Positions 1 to 5,865 are shown, counted from the first letter of the stretch. The stretch: DNA of 7,059 nucleotides from Nocardioidaceae bacterium (GCA_013813125.1 JACCSH010000300.1:1-7059), one strand, 5' to 3'. Made by a program: numbers and translations. The notes: generated from the letters alone by a model not told the origin.

Positions 1-1
1 C

Positions 2-772
2 TCAGGCCTGCAGACCCAGGCGCGACATCCGATCGGTGTGGGTCTCACTGAGACGGGCGAACATCCGGGCGATAGCGGCCAGGTCCATGCCCGGGCGGTC
101 CACTCCACCGACCAGCAACGCCGACAAGGCGTCCCGCTCGGCCGCCACCCGTTGGGCCTGGCTCAGCGCCTCCCCCATCAGCCGCCGCGCCCACAACGCC
201 AGGCGTCCAGCGATCTTCGGGTTGGCATCGATGGCCGCCCGCACCCGTTCGACGACGAACTCGGACTGGCCGGTGTTGTCGAGCGTCGTGAGGATGAGGT
301 CGCGGGTGTCGGGGTCGAGGTAGGCGGCGATCTCGCGATAGAAGTCAGCCGCCAGTCCATCTCCGACGTACGCCTTGATGAGGCTCTCGTACCAGTCAGC
401 GGGAGCCGTGTGTTCGTGAAAGGCGTCGACCGGCCGGTGGAACGGCTCCATCGCCGCAAAGGGATCGGCGCCCAGCGACGTCAACCGAGTCTGAAGCCGC
501 TCGAAATGTCCGAACTCGGCGGCGGCCATCGAAGCCAGCGCCACCTTGTCCTCGAGCGTCGGCGCCTGAGCGGCGTCCTCGGTGAGGCGCTCGAAGGCGC
601 TCAGCTCCGAGTAGGCGAGGCCGCCGAGCAGATCGATGATCGCCACCCGGTACGACGGGTCCGCCAGCGCCGACTCAGCCGGTGACACAGACACCGACTC
701 GTCAGATGAGTCGCCACCGGACCCGGCAGACGTGGACGCTGACAAGGAGAGCTCGAGCGAATCGTCGGTCAT
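2..772 (-). CDS. Ferritin-like fold protein, MiaE-type (actinobacterial)
   Basis: A 256-residue protein whose helical core resembles the ferritin-like, tRNA-(ms2io6A)-hydroxylase-type family common in actinobacteria. True MiaE is a non-haem di-iron tRNA hydroxylase; the role of this branch is not established to my knowledge. Residues 1-38 are a Ser/Asp/Glu-rich, probably disordered leader. The core follows with E56 and E61 in the first helix (YSELSAFERL), an ExxH pair E86/H89 (AAEFGHFERL), D143/E147 (DFYREIA) and E171/E175 (QSEFVVERV). A conserved-looking C-terminal helix (LMGEALSQAQR) and the ending RMSRLGL match my memory of the family. The second ExxH expected of a full di-iron site is not visible in the fourth helix, where E171 is followed three residues later by V174. 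The ATG at 772 is chosen because upstream codons overlap the helicase gene and look non-coding. No Shine-Dalgarno precedes it, so translation may be leaderless. It is divergent from the helicase. The family call is good; an enzymatic role is inference. Confidence 0.85.
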   Translation of the reverse strand: MTDDSLELSLSASTSAGSGGDSSDESVSVSPAESALADPSYRVAIIDLLGGLAYSELSAFERLTEDAAQAPTLEDKVALASMAAAEFGHFERLQTRLTSLGADPFAAMEPFHRPVDAFHEHTAPADWYESLIKAYVGDGLAADFYREIAAYLDPDTRDLILTTLDNTGQSEFVVERVRAAIDANPKIAGRLALWARRLMGEALSQAQRVAAERDALSALLVGGVDRPGMDLAAIARMFARLSETHTDRMSRLGLQA

Positions 773-859
773 GCGGTGAAGACTAGCGACCAGTTCGGTC
801 GTGCGACCGATACACTTGGTGCACCACGGAGCCCGCTGCGATTCCGCAGTTACCTCGCA
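773..859. promoter_or_regulatory. Divergent promoter region between ferritin-like gene and helicase gene
   Basis: This 87-bp gap must hold the start signals for both divergent genes if the helicase begins at 860. On the plus strand TACACT at 811-816 is a possible -10 element, which would place transcription start near 823 and leave a leader of roughly 38 bases; I see no good -35 for it. On the minus strand TAGTCT (785-780) lies 8-13 bases before the ATG at 772, a spacing that would suit a leaderless message. Both are weak matches to the TAnnnT pattern of actinobacterial -10 boxes. The existence of a promoter region is inferred from gene orientation; the boxes are tentative. Confidence 0.35.
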
Positions 860-2425
860 ATGGACGTCGACGGAGAGCGGCTCCTTCCCAACAGAGAATC
901 GAGATTCGTCCTGTCCACCTTCGCAGACCTCGGAGTCTTGCCATCGATCGTTGAAGCGCTCCGCGCCGACGGCATAACGGAAGCCTTTCCCATCCAGGAG
1001 ATGACGCTGCCGATCGCGCTCGTGGGCACTGACCTGATCGGGCAGGCGCGCACGGGCACCGGCAAGACACTCGCCTTTGCCATCCCGATCCTTCAGCGTG
1101 TCATCGCTCCTGACGACGTCGACTTCGACCAGCTCGTGGCACCGGGCAAACCTCAAGCACTGATCATTGCTCCAACCCGAGAGCTTGCTCTGCAGGTGTC
1201 GGGTGACCTCACCCTCGCCGGCAAGCTGCGCGGCACTCGCACACTGACTGTCTATGGCGGGGTCCCGTACGAACCACAGCTCGACGCCCTGCAGTCAGGG
1301 GTTGACATCGTGGTTGGCACGCCTGGACGCCTCCTCGACCTCGCGTCTCGAAGGGCACTCGACCTTTCCCACGTCAAGGTCCTTGTGCTCGACGAAGCGG
1401 ACGAGATGCTCGACCTCGGTTTCCTTCCCGACGTGGAGCGGCTGCTCTCCAAGACGCCCGAGTTGAGGCAGACGATGCTGTTCTCCGCCACGATGCGCGG
1501 CGAGGTCGTCACGCTGGCCCGCACCCATATGCGGCACCCCATCAATGTCAGGGCCGAGTCCAGCACCGACACCCAGACGGTGCCGGCCACCGCTCAGTTC
1601 GTCTACGTGACCCACGACCTCGACAAGCCCGAGATCATCGCGCGAGTCATGCAAGCCGAGAACAGCGGCCGCTCCATCGTCTTCACCCGCACCAAGAGAC
1701 AGGCTCAGCGCATCGCCGAGGACCTGATGGACCGTGGTTTCCCAGCAGCGCCTCTGCACGGAGACATGGCCCAAGTTGCCCGTGAGCGTGCGCTCAAGAA
1801 GTTCCGTGAGGGCACGATCCAGATTCTGGTGGCGACCGACGTGGCGGCCCGCGGAATCGACGTCGAGGCTGTCACCCACGTCATCAACTACACCTGTCCC
1901 GAGGACGAGAAGATGTACGTCCACCGCATCGGACGCACCGGTCGCGCCGGCGCCACCGGTATCGCGATCACGTTTGTCGACTGGGCCGATGTCACCCGCT
2001 GGAAGGTCATCAACAAGGCTCTCGACCTCCCGTACGACGAACCGGTGGAAACGTACTCAACCAGCGAGCATCTCTTCCACGAGCAGGGAATCCCCGCGGG
2101 TACGGTTGGCCGGCTGCCAGGAGCCGCCAGCTCAACCGCCGCTGCGGGCAAGGGCGACAGAGCGACCAGCCGCTCCGCCGCCGGACGGTCCACCAAGAGT
2201 GGTCGACAAGACCGCAAGGCAACTCCTGAGCGCAGAGGCCGAGCACCTCGCCAGCTCGCGAGCGAGCCGAACCGACAGGCCGGAAACCCGACCGGTGGGC
2301 ACGCCGATGCTGGGGATCCCGGCTCTGGCTCAACTCGCAAGCGCAGAAACCGCAGCCGAACCCGCAGGCGCGGTGGCCAGCCGGTGGCCGGATCCAGTCA
2401 GGCTTCGGCGCAGTCCGACAACTGA
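860..2425 (+). CDS. DEAD-box ATP-dependent RNA helicase, RhlE-like
   Basis: A 521-residue cytoplasmic RNA helicase that uses ATP to unwind or remodel RNA, likely in ribosome assembly or mRNA turnover. All family motifs are present: a Q motif (FPIQEMTLP) near residue 50, Walker A ARTGTGKT (63-70), PTRELALQ, TPGR, DEAD (178-181), SAT (209-211), the second RecA domain with ATDVAARGID (325-334) and HRIGRTGR (355-362). A segment around 400-420 (STSEHLFHEQGIPAGTVGRL) is typical, from memory, of the actinobacterial subgroup called RhlE in mycobacteria. Residues after about 422 form a 100-residue low-complexity tail rich in Arg, Lys, Ser, Gly and Pro, ending in an Arg-rich patch, probably for RNA binding. 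The reading frame is open back to a GTG at 776, but that would leave only 3 bp for two divergent promoters, and the extra 28 residues show no family similarity, so the ATG at 860 is preferred. It lacks a clear Shine-Dalgarno. No ATG, GTG or TTG lies between 860 and the conserved region. Confidence 0.93.
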   Translation: MDVDGERLLPNRESRFVLSTFADLGVLPSIVEALRADGITEAFPIQEMTLPIALVGTDLIGQARTGTGKTLAFAIPILQRVIAPDDVDFDQLVAPGKPQALIIAPTRELALQVSGDLTLAGKLRGTRTLTVYGGVPYEPQLDALQSGVDIVVGTPGRLLDLASRRALDLSHVKVLVLDEADEMLDLGFLPDVERLLSKTPELRQTMLFSATMRGEVVTLARTHMRHPINVRAESSTDTQTVPATAQFVYVTHDLDKPEIIARVMQAENSGRSIVFTRTKRQAQRIAEDLMDRGFPAAPLHGDMAQVARERALKKFREGTIQILVATDVAARGIDVEAVTHVINYTCPEDEKMYVHRIGRTGRAGATGIAITFVDWADVTRWKVINKALDLPYDEPVETYSTSEHLFHEQGIPAGTVGRLPGAASSTAAAGKGDRATSRSAAGRSTKSGRQDRKATPERRGRAPRQLASEPNRQAGNPTGGHADAGDPGSGSTRKRRNRSRTRRRGGQPVAGSSQASAQSDN

Positions 2426-2435
2426 GGCGCCCCCG

Positions 2436-3173
2436 TCAGGCCTTGACGATGACCGGCGTGCCGAGCTCGGAGAACTTCCAGAGTGCTCGAGCGTCGGTGA
2501 TCCACTGCCGGATGCACCCTGCCGACCGAGGAGCGCCTAGCTCGTCGCGCGTCTGCACCAGACCGCCGCTCGGCAAGGCGGGCACGTCGTGGAAACCGAT
2601 CGGCGCGGAATCGCCGTGAGAGAAGCGCACCATGTAGTTCATGGTCTCGCGCAGGTTGAAGCTGACTGCATGGCGCGACTTGGAGTAGACGGCATAGCGT
2701 CCCGGATCCAGCAGGCTCTCGTCGCGACCGCCCGAGACTGGATAGTGGCGAAGCACCTTGCCAGCCCGGGTCACCAGCCAGGTGTGCTGCTCACTGATGT
2801 CATAGACGATTCGCTTCCCGGCACCGGACCCGGCTGGCACCGCGGAGTAGTCGTCGTACCCGCTGTCGGAACTGCCTGCGGAGTCGGAGGGATCACTCGC
2901 GGAGGCGCCGGAGGCAGGCCCTTCGTCAACGGTGAGCCACCCATCATCCTCGGCCCGGTCGGCGTCTGTGACCGGGGACGGGTCAGCAGTTCCCGCCGGC
3001 TGGCCACCGGCAGCCGCCGTTGCCGGTTGCTGCGCAGACACACCGGGGACCAGCCCGAGGGCACCACCGACCGACAACACCGTCACGAGCGCAGCGGCAC
3101 CGACGGCGACGAGCCGGTGCGGCTGGTCACGACCCGCCGGGGGCCGTGCCGAGGGGAAGGCCACGAGCGCCAT
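2436..3173 (-). CDS. Exported L,D-transpeptidase, YkuD domain, with variant SAGC motif
   Basis: A 245-residue envelope protein of the YkuD (ErfK/YbiS) family. Such enzymes use a cysteine to form 3-3 peptidoglycan cross-links or attach proteins to the wall. Residues 21-47 are a hydrophobic signal sequence after a short basic stretch, with a possible cleavage site after VSA (45-47). Residues 48-119 are an Ala/Ser/Asp/Gly-rich linker expected to span the wall. The catalytic domain is about 120-245, starting KRIVYDISEQHTWLV. The likely catalytic His is H195 (IGFHDVP) and the nucleophile C220 in RSAGCIRQW. The family motif is usually [S/T]HGC; here the His is Ala218, and the spacing from H195 to S217 is longer than the usual 14-17 residues. 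The ATG at 3173 starts just before the signal peptide. It has no good Shine-Dalgarno, and a -10-like TAAGAT overlaps it, so the in-frame GTG at 3164 is an alternative leaderless start. Its stop lies 10 bp from that of the convergent helicase, too close for a terminator. Confidence 0.88.
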   Translation of the reverse strand: MALVAFPSARPPAGRDQPHRLVAVGAAALVTVLSVGGALGLVPGVSAQQPATAAAGGQPAGTADPSPVTDADRAEDDGWLTVDEGPASGASASDPSDSAGSSDSGYDDYSAVPAGSGAGKRIVYDISEQHTWLVTRAGKVLRHYPVSGGRDESLLDPGRYAVYSKSRHAVSFNLRETMNYMVRFSHGDSAPIGFHDVPALPSGGLVQTRDELGAPRSAGCIRQWITDARALWKFSELGTPVIVKA

Positions 3174-3207
3174 CTTAGAATTCTGGGGCGGCGAAATTGT
3201 GGAGCAC

Positions 3208-3225
3208 GTCGCCGGAGGAGGCGAC
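3208..3225. repeat. Small inverted repeat with Shine-Dalgarno-like loop
   Basis: GTCGCC (3208-3213) and GGCGAC (3220-3225) are perfectly complementary and enclose the loop GGAGGA (3214-3219). On the plus strand this puts a strong Shine-Dalgarno-like sequence in a hairpin loop. Starts in frame with the SDR follow at TTG 3227 and GTG 3233. The repeat is directly visible; a function is speculative, and short G/C-rich stems arise by chance in such DNA. Confidence 0.3.
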
Positions 3226-3272
3226 TTTGCGCGTGCCGAATGCCGATGCCGGACACGATCCCCACCAATACC

Positions 3273-3284
3273 TCGCATTTGCGA
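3273..3284. repeat. Short palindrome, possible operator
   Basis: TCGCA (3273-3277) and TGCGA (3280-3284) form a perfect inverted repeat with a 2-bp TT spacer, 29 bp before the preferred SDR start. The size and position would fit half-sites for a dimeric repressor, but no regulator gene lies in the window and chance is a fair explanation. Confidence 0.2.
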
Positions 3285-3313
3285 ACCGGGCGGGGCTCAA
3301 GGATGCTTGCGCA

Positions 3314-4063
3314 GTGCCACTTTCGATGATCACTGGTCCGACCGCCGGAATCGGCCGCGCCTTCGCCCGCGCTCTGGCGTCAGAGGGGCACGACCTCGTA
3401 CTGGTCTCTCGCGACGAGCAGCGGCTGCAGCAGGTCGCAGATGACCTCGGCGCAGCCCACGGGGTGAACTGTGAAGTCCTCCGGGCCGACCTGAGCGACA
3501 TGGAGCAGACGCAGATCGTCGAGGCACGCCTGCGCAAGGAGCCGTTCGACATGCTCGTCAACAATGCCGGCTTCGGTGTGAAGAAGCCGTTTCATGACAG
3601 CGACCTCGAGGCCGAGCAGGCGGGACTCGACGTGATGGTCAGGGCTGTCATGCGGCTCACATGGGCGAGTCTCGGCGAAATGCTTGCGGCCGGTCGTGGT
3701 GACATCGTCAACATCTCCAGCGTGGCTGGGTTCCTGCCGCGGGGCACCTACGGTGCCCACAAGGCCTGGGTGACCAGCTTCAGCTCCTGGGCGAACGTCC
3801 GTTACCGCCACAAAGGTGTCCGGGTGATGGCGCTGTGTCCCGGGTTCGTCCGCACCGAGTTCCACTCGCGCATGGATGCAGACATGACCGGGACCGCTGA
3901 CTGGATGTGGCTGGACGCAGACGATGTGGTGCGAACGGCACTGCGTGACCTGCGCCGAGGCAAAGCGGTCTCGATTCCCAGCAAGCGGTACAAGCTCATC
4001 GTCGGCGTCTCCCACCTCAGCCCGAGAGGCCTCACAGAGCGGATCGCCAGGCGGGGCCGATGA
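3314..4063 (+). CDS. Short-chain dehydrogenase/reductase (classical SDR)
   Basis: A 249-residue soluble NAD(P)-dependent oxidoreductase with a single Rossmann domain; the substrate cannot be told from sequence. Visible SDR motifs are the nucleotide-binding turn TGPTAGIG (7-14), an acidic residue after the third strand (RADLSD, typical of adenine-ring contact), NNAG (83-86), the catalytic serine in NISSVAG (Ser135/136) and the YxxxK pair Y146/K150 (YGAHK). The later CPGFVRTEF is the usual PG motif. S129 to F130-type cofactor choice is not assigned; VSRDEQRL after the second strand contains an Arg that could contact NADP phosphate, which is only suggestive. The GTG at 3314 is chosen because it starts six residues before the TG motif, as usual for the family, and has AAGGA 10 bases upstream. 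An ATG at 3326 is also in frame, and upstream starts at TTG 3227 or GTG 3233 follow a stronger GGAGGAGG. Its stop overlaps the next start (ATGA, 4060-4063), so it is probably translated together with the hydrolase. Confidence 0.9.
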   Translation: MPLSMITGPTAGIGRAFARALASEGHDLVLVSRDEQRLQQVADDLGAAHGVNCEVLRADLSDMEQTQIVEARLRKEPFDMLVNNAGFGVKKPFHDSDLEAEQAGLDVMVRAVMRLTWASLGEMLAAGRGDIVNISSVAGFLPRGTYGAHKAWVTSFSSWANVRYRHKGVRVMALCPGFVRTEFHSRMDADMTGTADWMWLDADDVVRTALRDLRRGKAVSIPSKRYKLIVGVSHLSPRGLTERIARRGR

Positions 4064-4896
4064 GCCGCTTCGGCCCAGCCGGCAGATCCGACGAACTGCG
4101 ACGCGAGGACGTTCAGACCAGCCGTGGCACGTTTGCCACCCTGGCCGGATTGCCGCATGACACCTCGCTGCCGCGCGGGAGTGCACTCCTGGTCCCCGGT
4201 TACACGGGGTCCAAGGAAGACTTCGCCAACCTGCTCCCCCTACTCGCCGAGTCGGGCTGGTCAGCCGCGGCCTACGACCAGCGGGGACAGTTCGAGACTC
4301 CAGCTCAGGCGGGCGATGACCTGTCGATTCAGGGTTGGGCGGCTGATGCCGTCGCGGTAGCCGGAGCCCTGTTCGGTACGGCGGAGCGGGTGCACCTCGT
4401 TGGCCACTCGTTCGGCGGACTGGTGGCGGCTGCCGCAGCCATCGACTTTGCGGAGCGCTGGGCGAGTCTCACACTCCTGTGCTCGGGGCCGGGAGCAATC
4501 GAAGGACCACGACAGCTTGAGCGGCTGGCGATGGCCGAAGCGATCGAAAGCGACGGCCTCGAGGCTGTCTATCGGAGGCAAGCCGATCCGCAGACACCTT
4601 CTCAGGATGAACAGTTTTTGCACCGTCGCTTTGTGTCCAGCTCGCCCCAGTCGCTGATCGCCATGTGCCATGCGCTGGCGGAGACGCCTGACCGGAGCGC
4701 TGCGCTGGCAGCGCTCGACCTGCAGGTAGCCGTCGTGAGAGGCGAGGCGGACGACGCCTGGCCACACGAGGTACAGGAGGCGCTGGCCAGCTCGGTCGGC
4801 ACTCGAGTGGTGGTCATACCCGACTCTGCGCACTCACCCGCACTGGAGAACCCGACCGAGACGCGGGATGCACTAGCTCGAATCTGGCTGGGCTAG
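4060..4896 (+). CDS. Alpha/beta hydrolase
   Basis: A 278-residue serine hydrolase of the alpha/beta fold, expected in the cytoplasm since no signal peptide is seen. The oxyanion-hole region is VPGYTGS, which takes the place of the more common HG motif. The nucleophile elbow is GHSFGG with Ser117 (115-120). The likely acid is Asp231 or Asp232 (RGEADDAWP) and the base is His258 (DSAHSPALENP), giving a complete Ser-Asp-His triad in the right order, with a lid region of about 140-205 between. The overall length matches the family. The substrate is unknown; esterase, lactonase, C-C hydrolase or haloperoxidase-like activities all share this pattern. The ATG at 4060 overlaps the SDR stop as ATGA, with a modest GGCGGGG before it, indicating translational coupling and suggesting that the two enzymes act on a common metabolite. 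The stop codon lies inside the first copy of a 14-bp repeat. Confidence 0.9.
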   Translation: MSRFGPAGRSDELRREDVQTSRGTFATLAGLPHDTSLPRGSALLVPGYTGSKEDFANLLPLLAESGWSAAAYDQRGQFETPAQAGDDLSIQGWAADAVAVAGALFGTAERVHLVGHSFGGLVAAAAAIDFAERWASLTLLCSGPGAIEGPRQLERLAMAEAIESDGLEAVYRRQADPQTPSQDEQFLHRRFVSSSPQSLIAMCHALAETPDRSAALAALDLQVAVVRGEADDAWPHEVQEALASSVGTRVVVIPDSAHSPALENPTETRDALARIWLG

Positions 4897-4904
4897 CCTC
4901 GCCC
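4891..4904. repeat. First copy of a 14-bp direct repeat with palindromic core
   Basis: GGCTAGCCTCGCCC, overlapping the last codons of the hydrolase, matches GGCTAGCCCCGCCC at 4958-4971 at 13 of 14 positions. The core GGCTAGCC is its own reverse complement, so the two copies can also pair with each other across 59 bases. It may be part of a bidirectional transcription end or may be chance. Confidence 0.3.
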
Positions 4905-4995
4905 AGTTGCTGTAACTGCCCGGTTGGCCACACCTCCAGGCTGGTTTCGGCACCGCAGGCTAGCCCCGCCCGCTTGGCTGTGGGCCCACCAAGGG
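4897..4995. other. Convergent intergenic gap, possible weak bidirectional terminator
   Basis: This 99-bp gap lies between the stops of the hydrolase and the RecB-like nuclease. It contains the perfect palindrome GTGGGCCCAC (4980-4989) and the flanking arms CTTGG (4973-4977) and CCAAG (4989-4993). It also holds the second copy of the GGCTAGCC repeat. No run of T or A follows any stem, so a classical intrinsic terminator is not supported. The palindromes could still slow RNA polymerase in either direction. I see no gene here. Confidence 0.3.
4958..4971. repeat. Second copy of a 14-bp direct repeat
   Basis: GGCTAGCCCCGCCC differs at one base from the copy that overlaps the hydrolase stop codon at 4891-4904. 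The core GGCTAGCC is self-complementary. The role is unknown. Confidence 0.3.
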
Positions 4996-5859
4996 CTACC
5001 CCTGCGCCTCCTCGAGCCCTGCCCAGGGGTCACGGGGGGAGGCGACGGCAGCGCCGGTCGGGCAGGAGCGGTTGAAGTCACACCAGCCGCACCTTCCACC
5101 TACGTTCGGTGGATACATCGCGTCCGCCTCATCGCCACTCACCCCTGCTCGGTGGCGTTCATCGAGGTCCGCGATCTCGGCGGCGAGCGAGTCAGCCCGT
5201 CCGATGTGGCGGGCCAGTCCCGCGTCGGTGTGCTCCCACACGAGCACGTCACCTGTCGGAAGGTGATGCAGTTCCACCCGCCGACATCGTCGACGCAGCG
5301 TCCGCTCGGCGGCAGCGGCATAGATGGCCAGGGCAAGTGAGCAACGTGCATCGTCGACGGTCAGCAGATGGCGGCCGGTCTTGTAGTCGACGACCACGAG
5401 TCCCTCGCTGCCCCGCTCGTCGATCCGGTCGACTCGGCCGAAGAGCGCTGCCGAGGAGGTCTTGAGCGCCACCGTGCGCTCGACGCCGAGAGGCTCGAAG
5501 TGTGGATTGAGCCGGGCGACGTAGGTCTGCACCATCGCCCTTGCCCGCTCCCGGGCGGCCTCCTGCTGCACCGAGTCGAGAAAACCGTCGAACAGCCACG
5601 CCTCGTCGAGCAGCCGTCCCCCGGCGGCAACCGTCCGTTGCTCGACCGGAAGTTTCCACCAGTTCGCTAGCGCGCTGTGCACAGCCGCGCCAAGCGAGTT
5701 GTGCGCCCACGGCGGACCCTTGGGCGGGGTAGGACGGTCGAGGTAGGTGAGGCGATAGCGGCGCGGACAGTCCTGGTACGTCGAGAGGCGAGACGGCGCT
5801 GCCTGCAGCAGTCTGCGTGGCATGCCTTCGAAGCCGAGCTGGCCCTCGCCACCGCTCAC
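4996..5859 (-). CDS. RecB-like PD-(D/E)XK nuclease with putative Fe-S cluster
   Basis: A 287-residue stand-alone nuclease of the RecB/AddB/Cas4 type (PDDEXK_1-like). The N-terminal PSRLSTYQDCPRRYRLTY is the typical opening of this family. His61 (AAVHSAL), Asp144 (GRVDRID) and Asp158/Lys160 (VVDYKTG) supply the expected metal-binding and catalytic residues. Cys31 near the N terminus and Cys257, Cys260 and Cys266 near the C terminus (CGWCDFNRSC) match the C...CxxCx5C layout that binds a 4Fe-4S cluster in AddB and Cas4. No helicase domain is attached, unlike RecB itself. Actinobacterial genomes commonly annotate such genes as RecB family exonuclease; the likely job is DNA end processing, though this is inference. 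The GTG at 5859 is chosen because GGAGG (5870-5866) sits six bases before it; the ATG at 5823 has a poorly placed GAAGG and would cut the N terminus. It follows the MarC stop by 14 bp and is surely co-transcribed with it. Confidence 0.9.
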   Translation of the reverse strand: MSGGEGQLGFEGMPRRLLQAAPSRLSTYQDCPRRYRLTYLDRPTPPKGPPWAHNSLGAAVHSALANWWKLPVEQRTVAAGGRLLDEAWLFDGFLDSVQQEAARERARAMVQTYVARLNPHFEPLGVERTVALKTSSAALFGRVDRIDERGSEGLVVVDYKTGRHLLTVDDARCSLALAIYAAAAERTLRRRCRRVELHHLPTGDVLVWEHTDAGLARHIGRADSLAAEIADLDERHRAGVSGDEADAMYPPNVGGRCGWCDFNRSCPTGAAVASPRDPWAGLEEAQG

Positions 5860-5865
5860 AACCAA

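Larger units (their letters stand above)
3174..3313. promoter_or_regulatory. Divergent intergenic region between L,D-transpeptidase and SDR genes
   Basis: This 140-bp gap is expected to carry promoters for both flanking genes. It holds three visible structures: TAAGAT on the minus strand (3177-3172), touching the transpeptidase start; a perfect 6-bp inverted repeat GTCGCC/GGCGAC (3208-3213 and 3220-3225) whose 6-base loop is GGAGGA; and a perfect 5-bp inverted repeat TCGCA-tt-TGCGA (3273-3284). AAGGA at 3299-3303 is the likely ribosome binding site for the SDR GTG at 3314. I see no convincing -35/-10 pair for the plus strand. The frame of the SDR is open through most of the gap, but the third positions there are clearly less GC-rich than in the gene body, which favours non-coding DNA. 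Confidence 0.45.

Noticed and set aside
776..859. GTG at 776 as the helicase start
   Set aside because: It would leave 3 bp between divergent genes, has no ribosome binding site and adds residues with no family similarity; the ATG at 860 is more plausible.
773..1156. Upstream extension of the ferritin-like gene to 1156 on the minus strand
   Set aside because: It lies antisense to the helicase N-terminal domain including the Walker A region and shows no family similarity; it is a by-product of high-GC codon use.
1295..1924. 209-codon antisense open frame inside the helicase
   Set aside because: It mirrors the conserved helicase motifs on the opposite strand, and the peptide resembles no family I know.
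1734..2540. 268-codon plus-strand frame overlapping the helicase tail and the transpeptidase C terminus
   Set aside because: Low-complexity Arg/Pro/Ser peptide in a shifted frame; the helicase frame carries the motifs.
2589..3329. 246-codon plus-strand frame opposite the L,D-transpeptidase
   Set aside because: The minus frame encodes a signal peptide, linker and YkuD domain; this one is a shadow.
3380..4186. 268-codon minus-strand frame opposite the SDR
   Set aside because: All SDR motifs are on the plus strand and the antisense peptide has no recognisable domain.
4897..4995. A tRNA or small RNA gene in the convergent gap
   Set aside because: No T-loop consensus, anticodon arm or promoter is visible; only short palindromes.
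4924..5340. Plus-strand frames opposite the RecB-like nuclease
   Set aside because: They cover the nuclease C-terminal cysteine motif on the other strand and have no family features.
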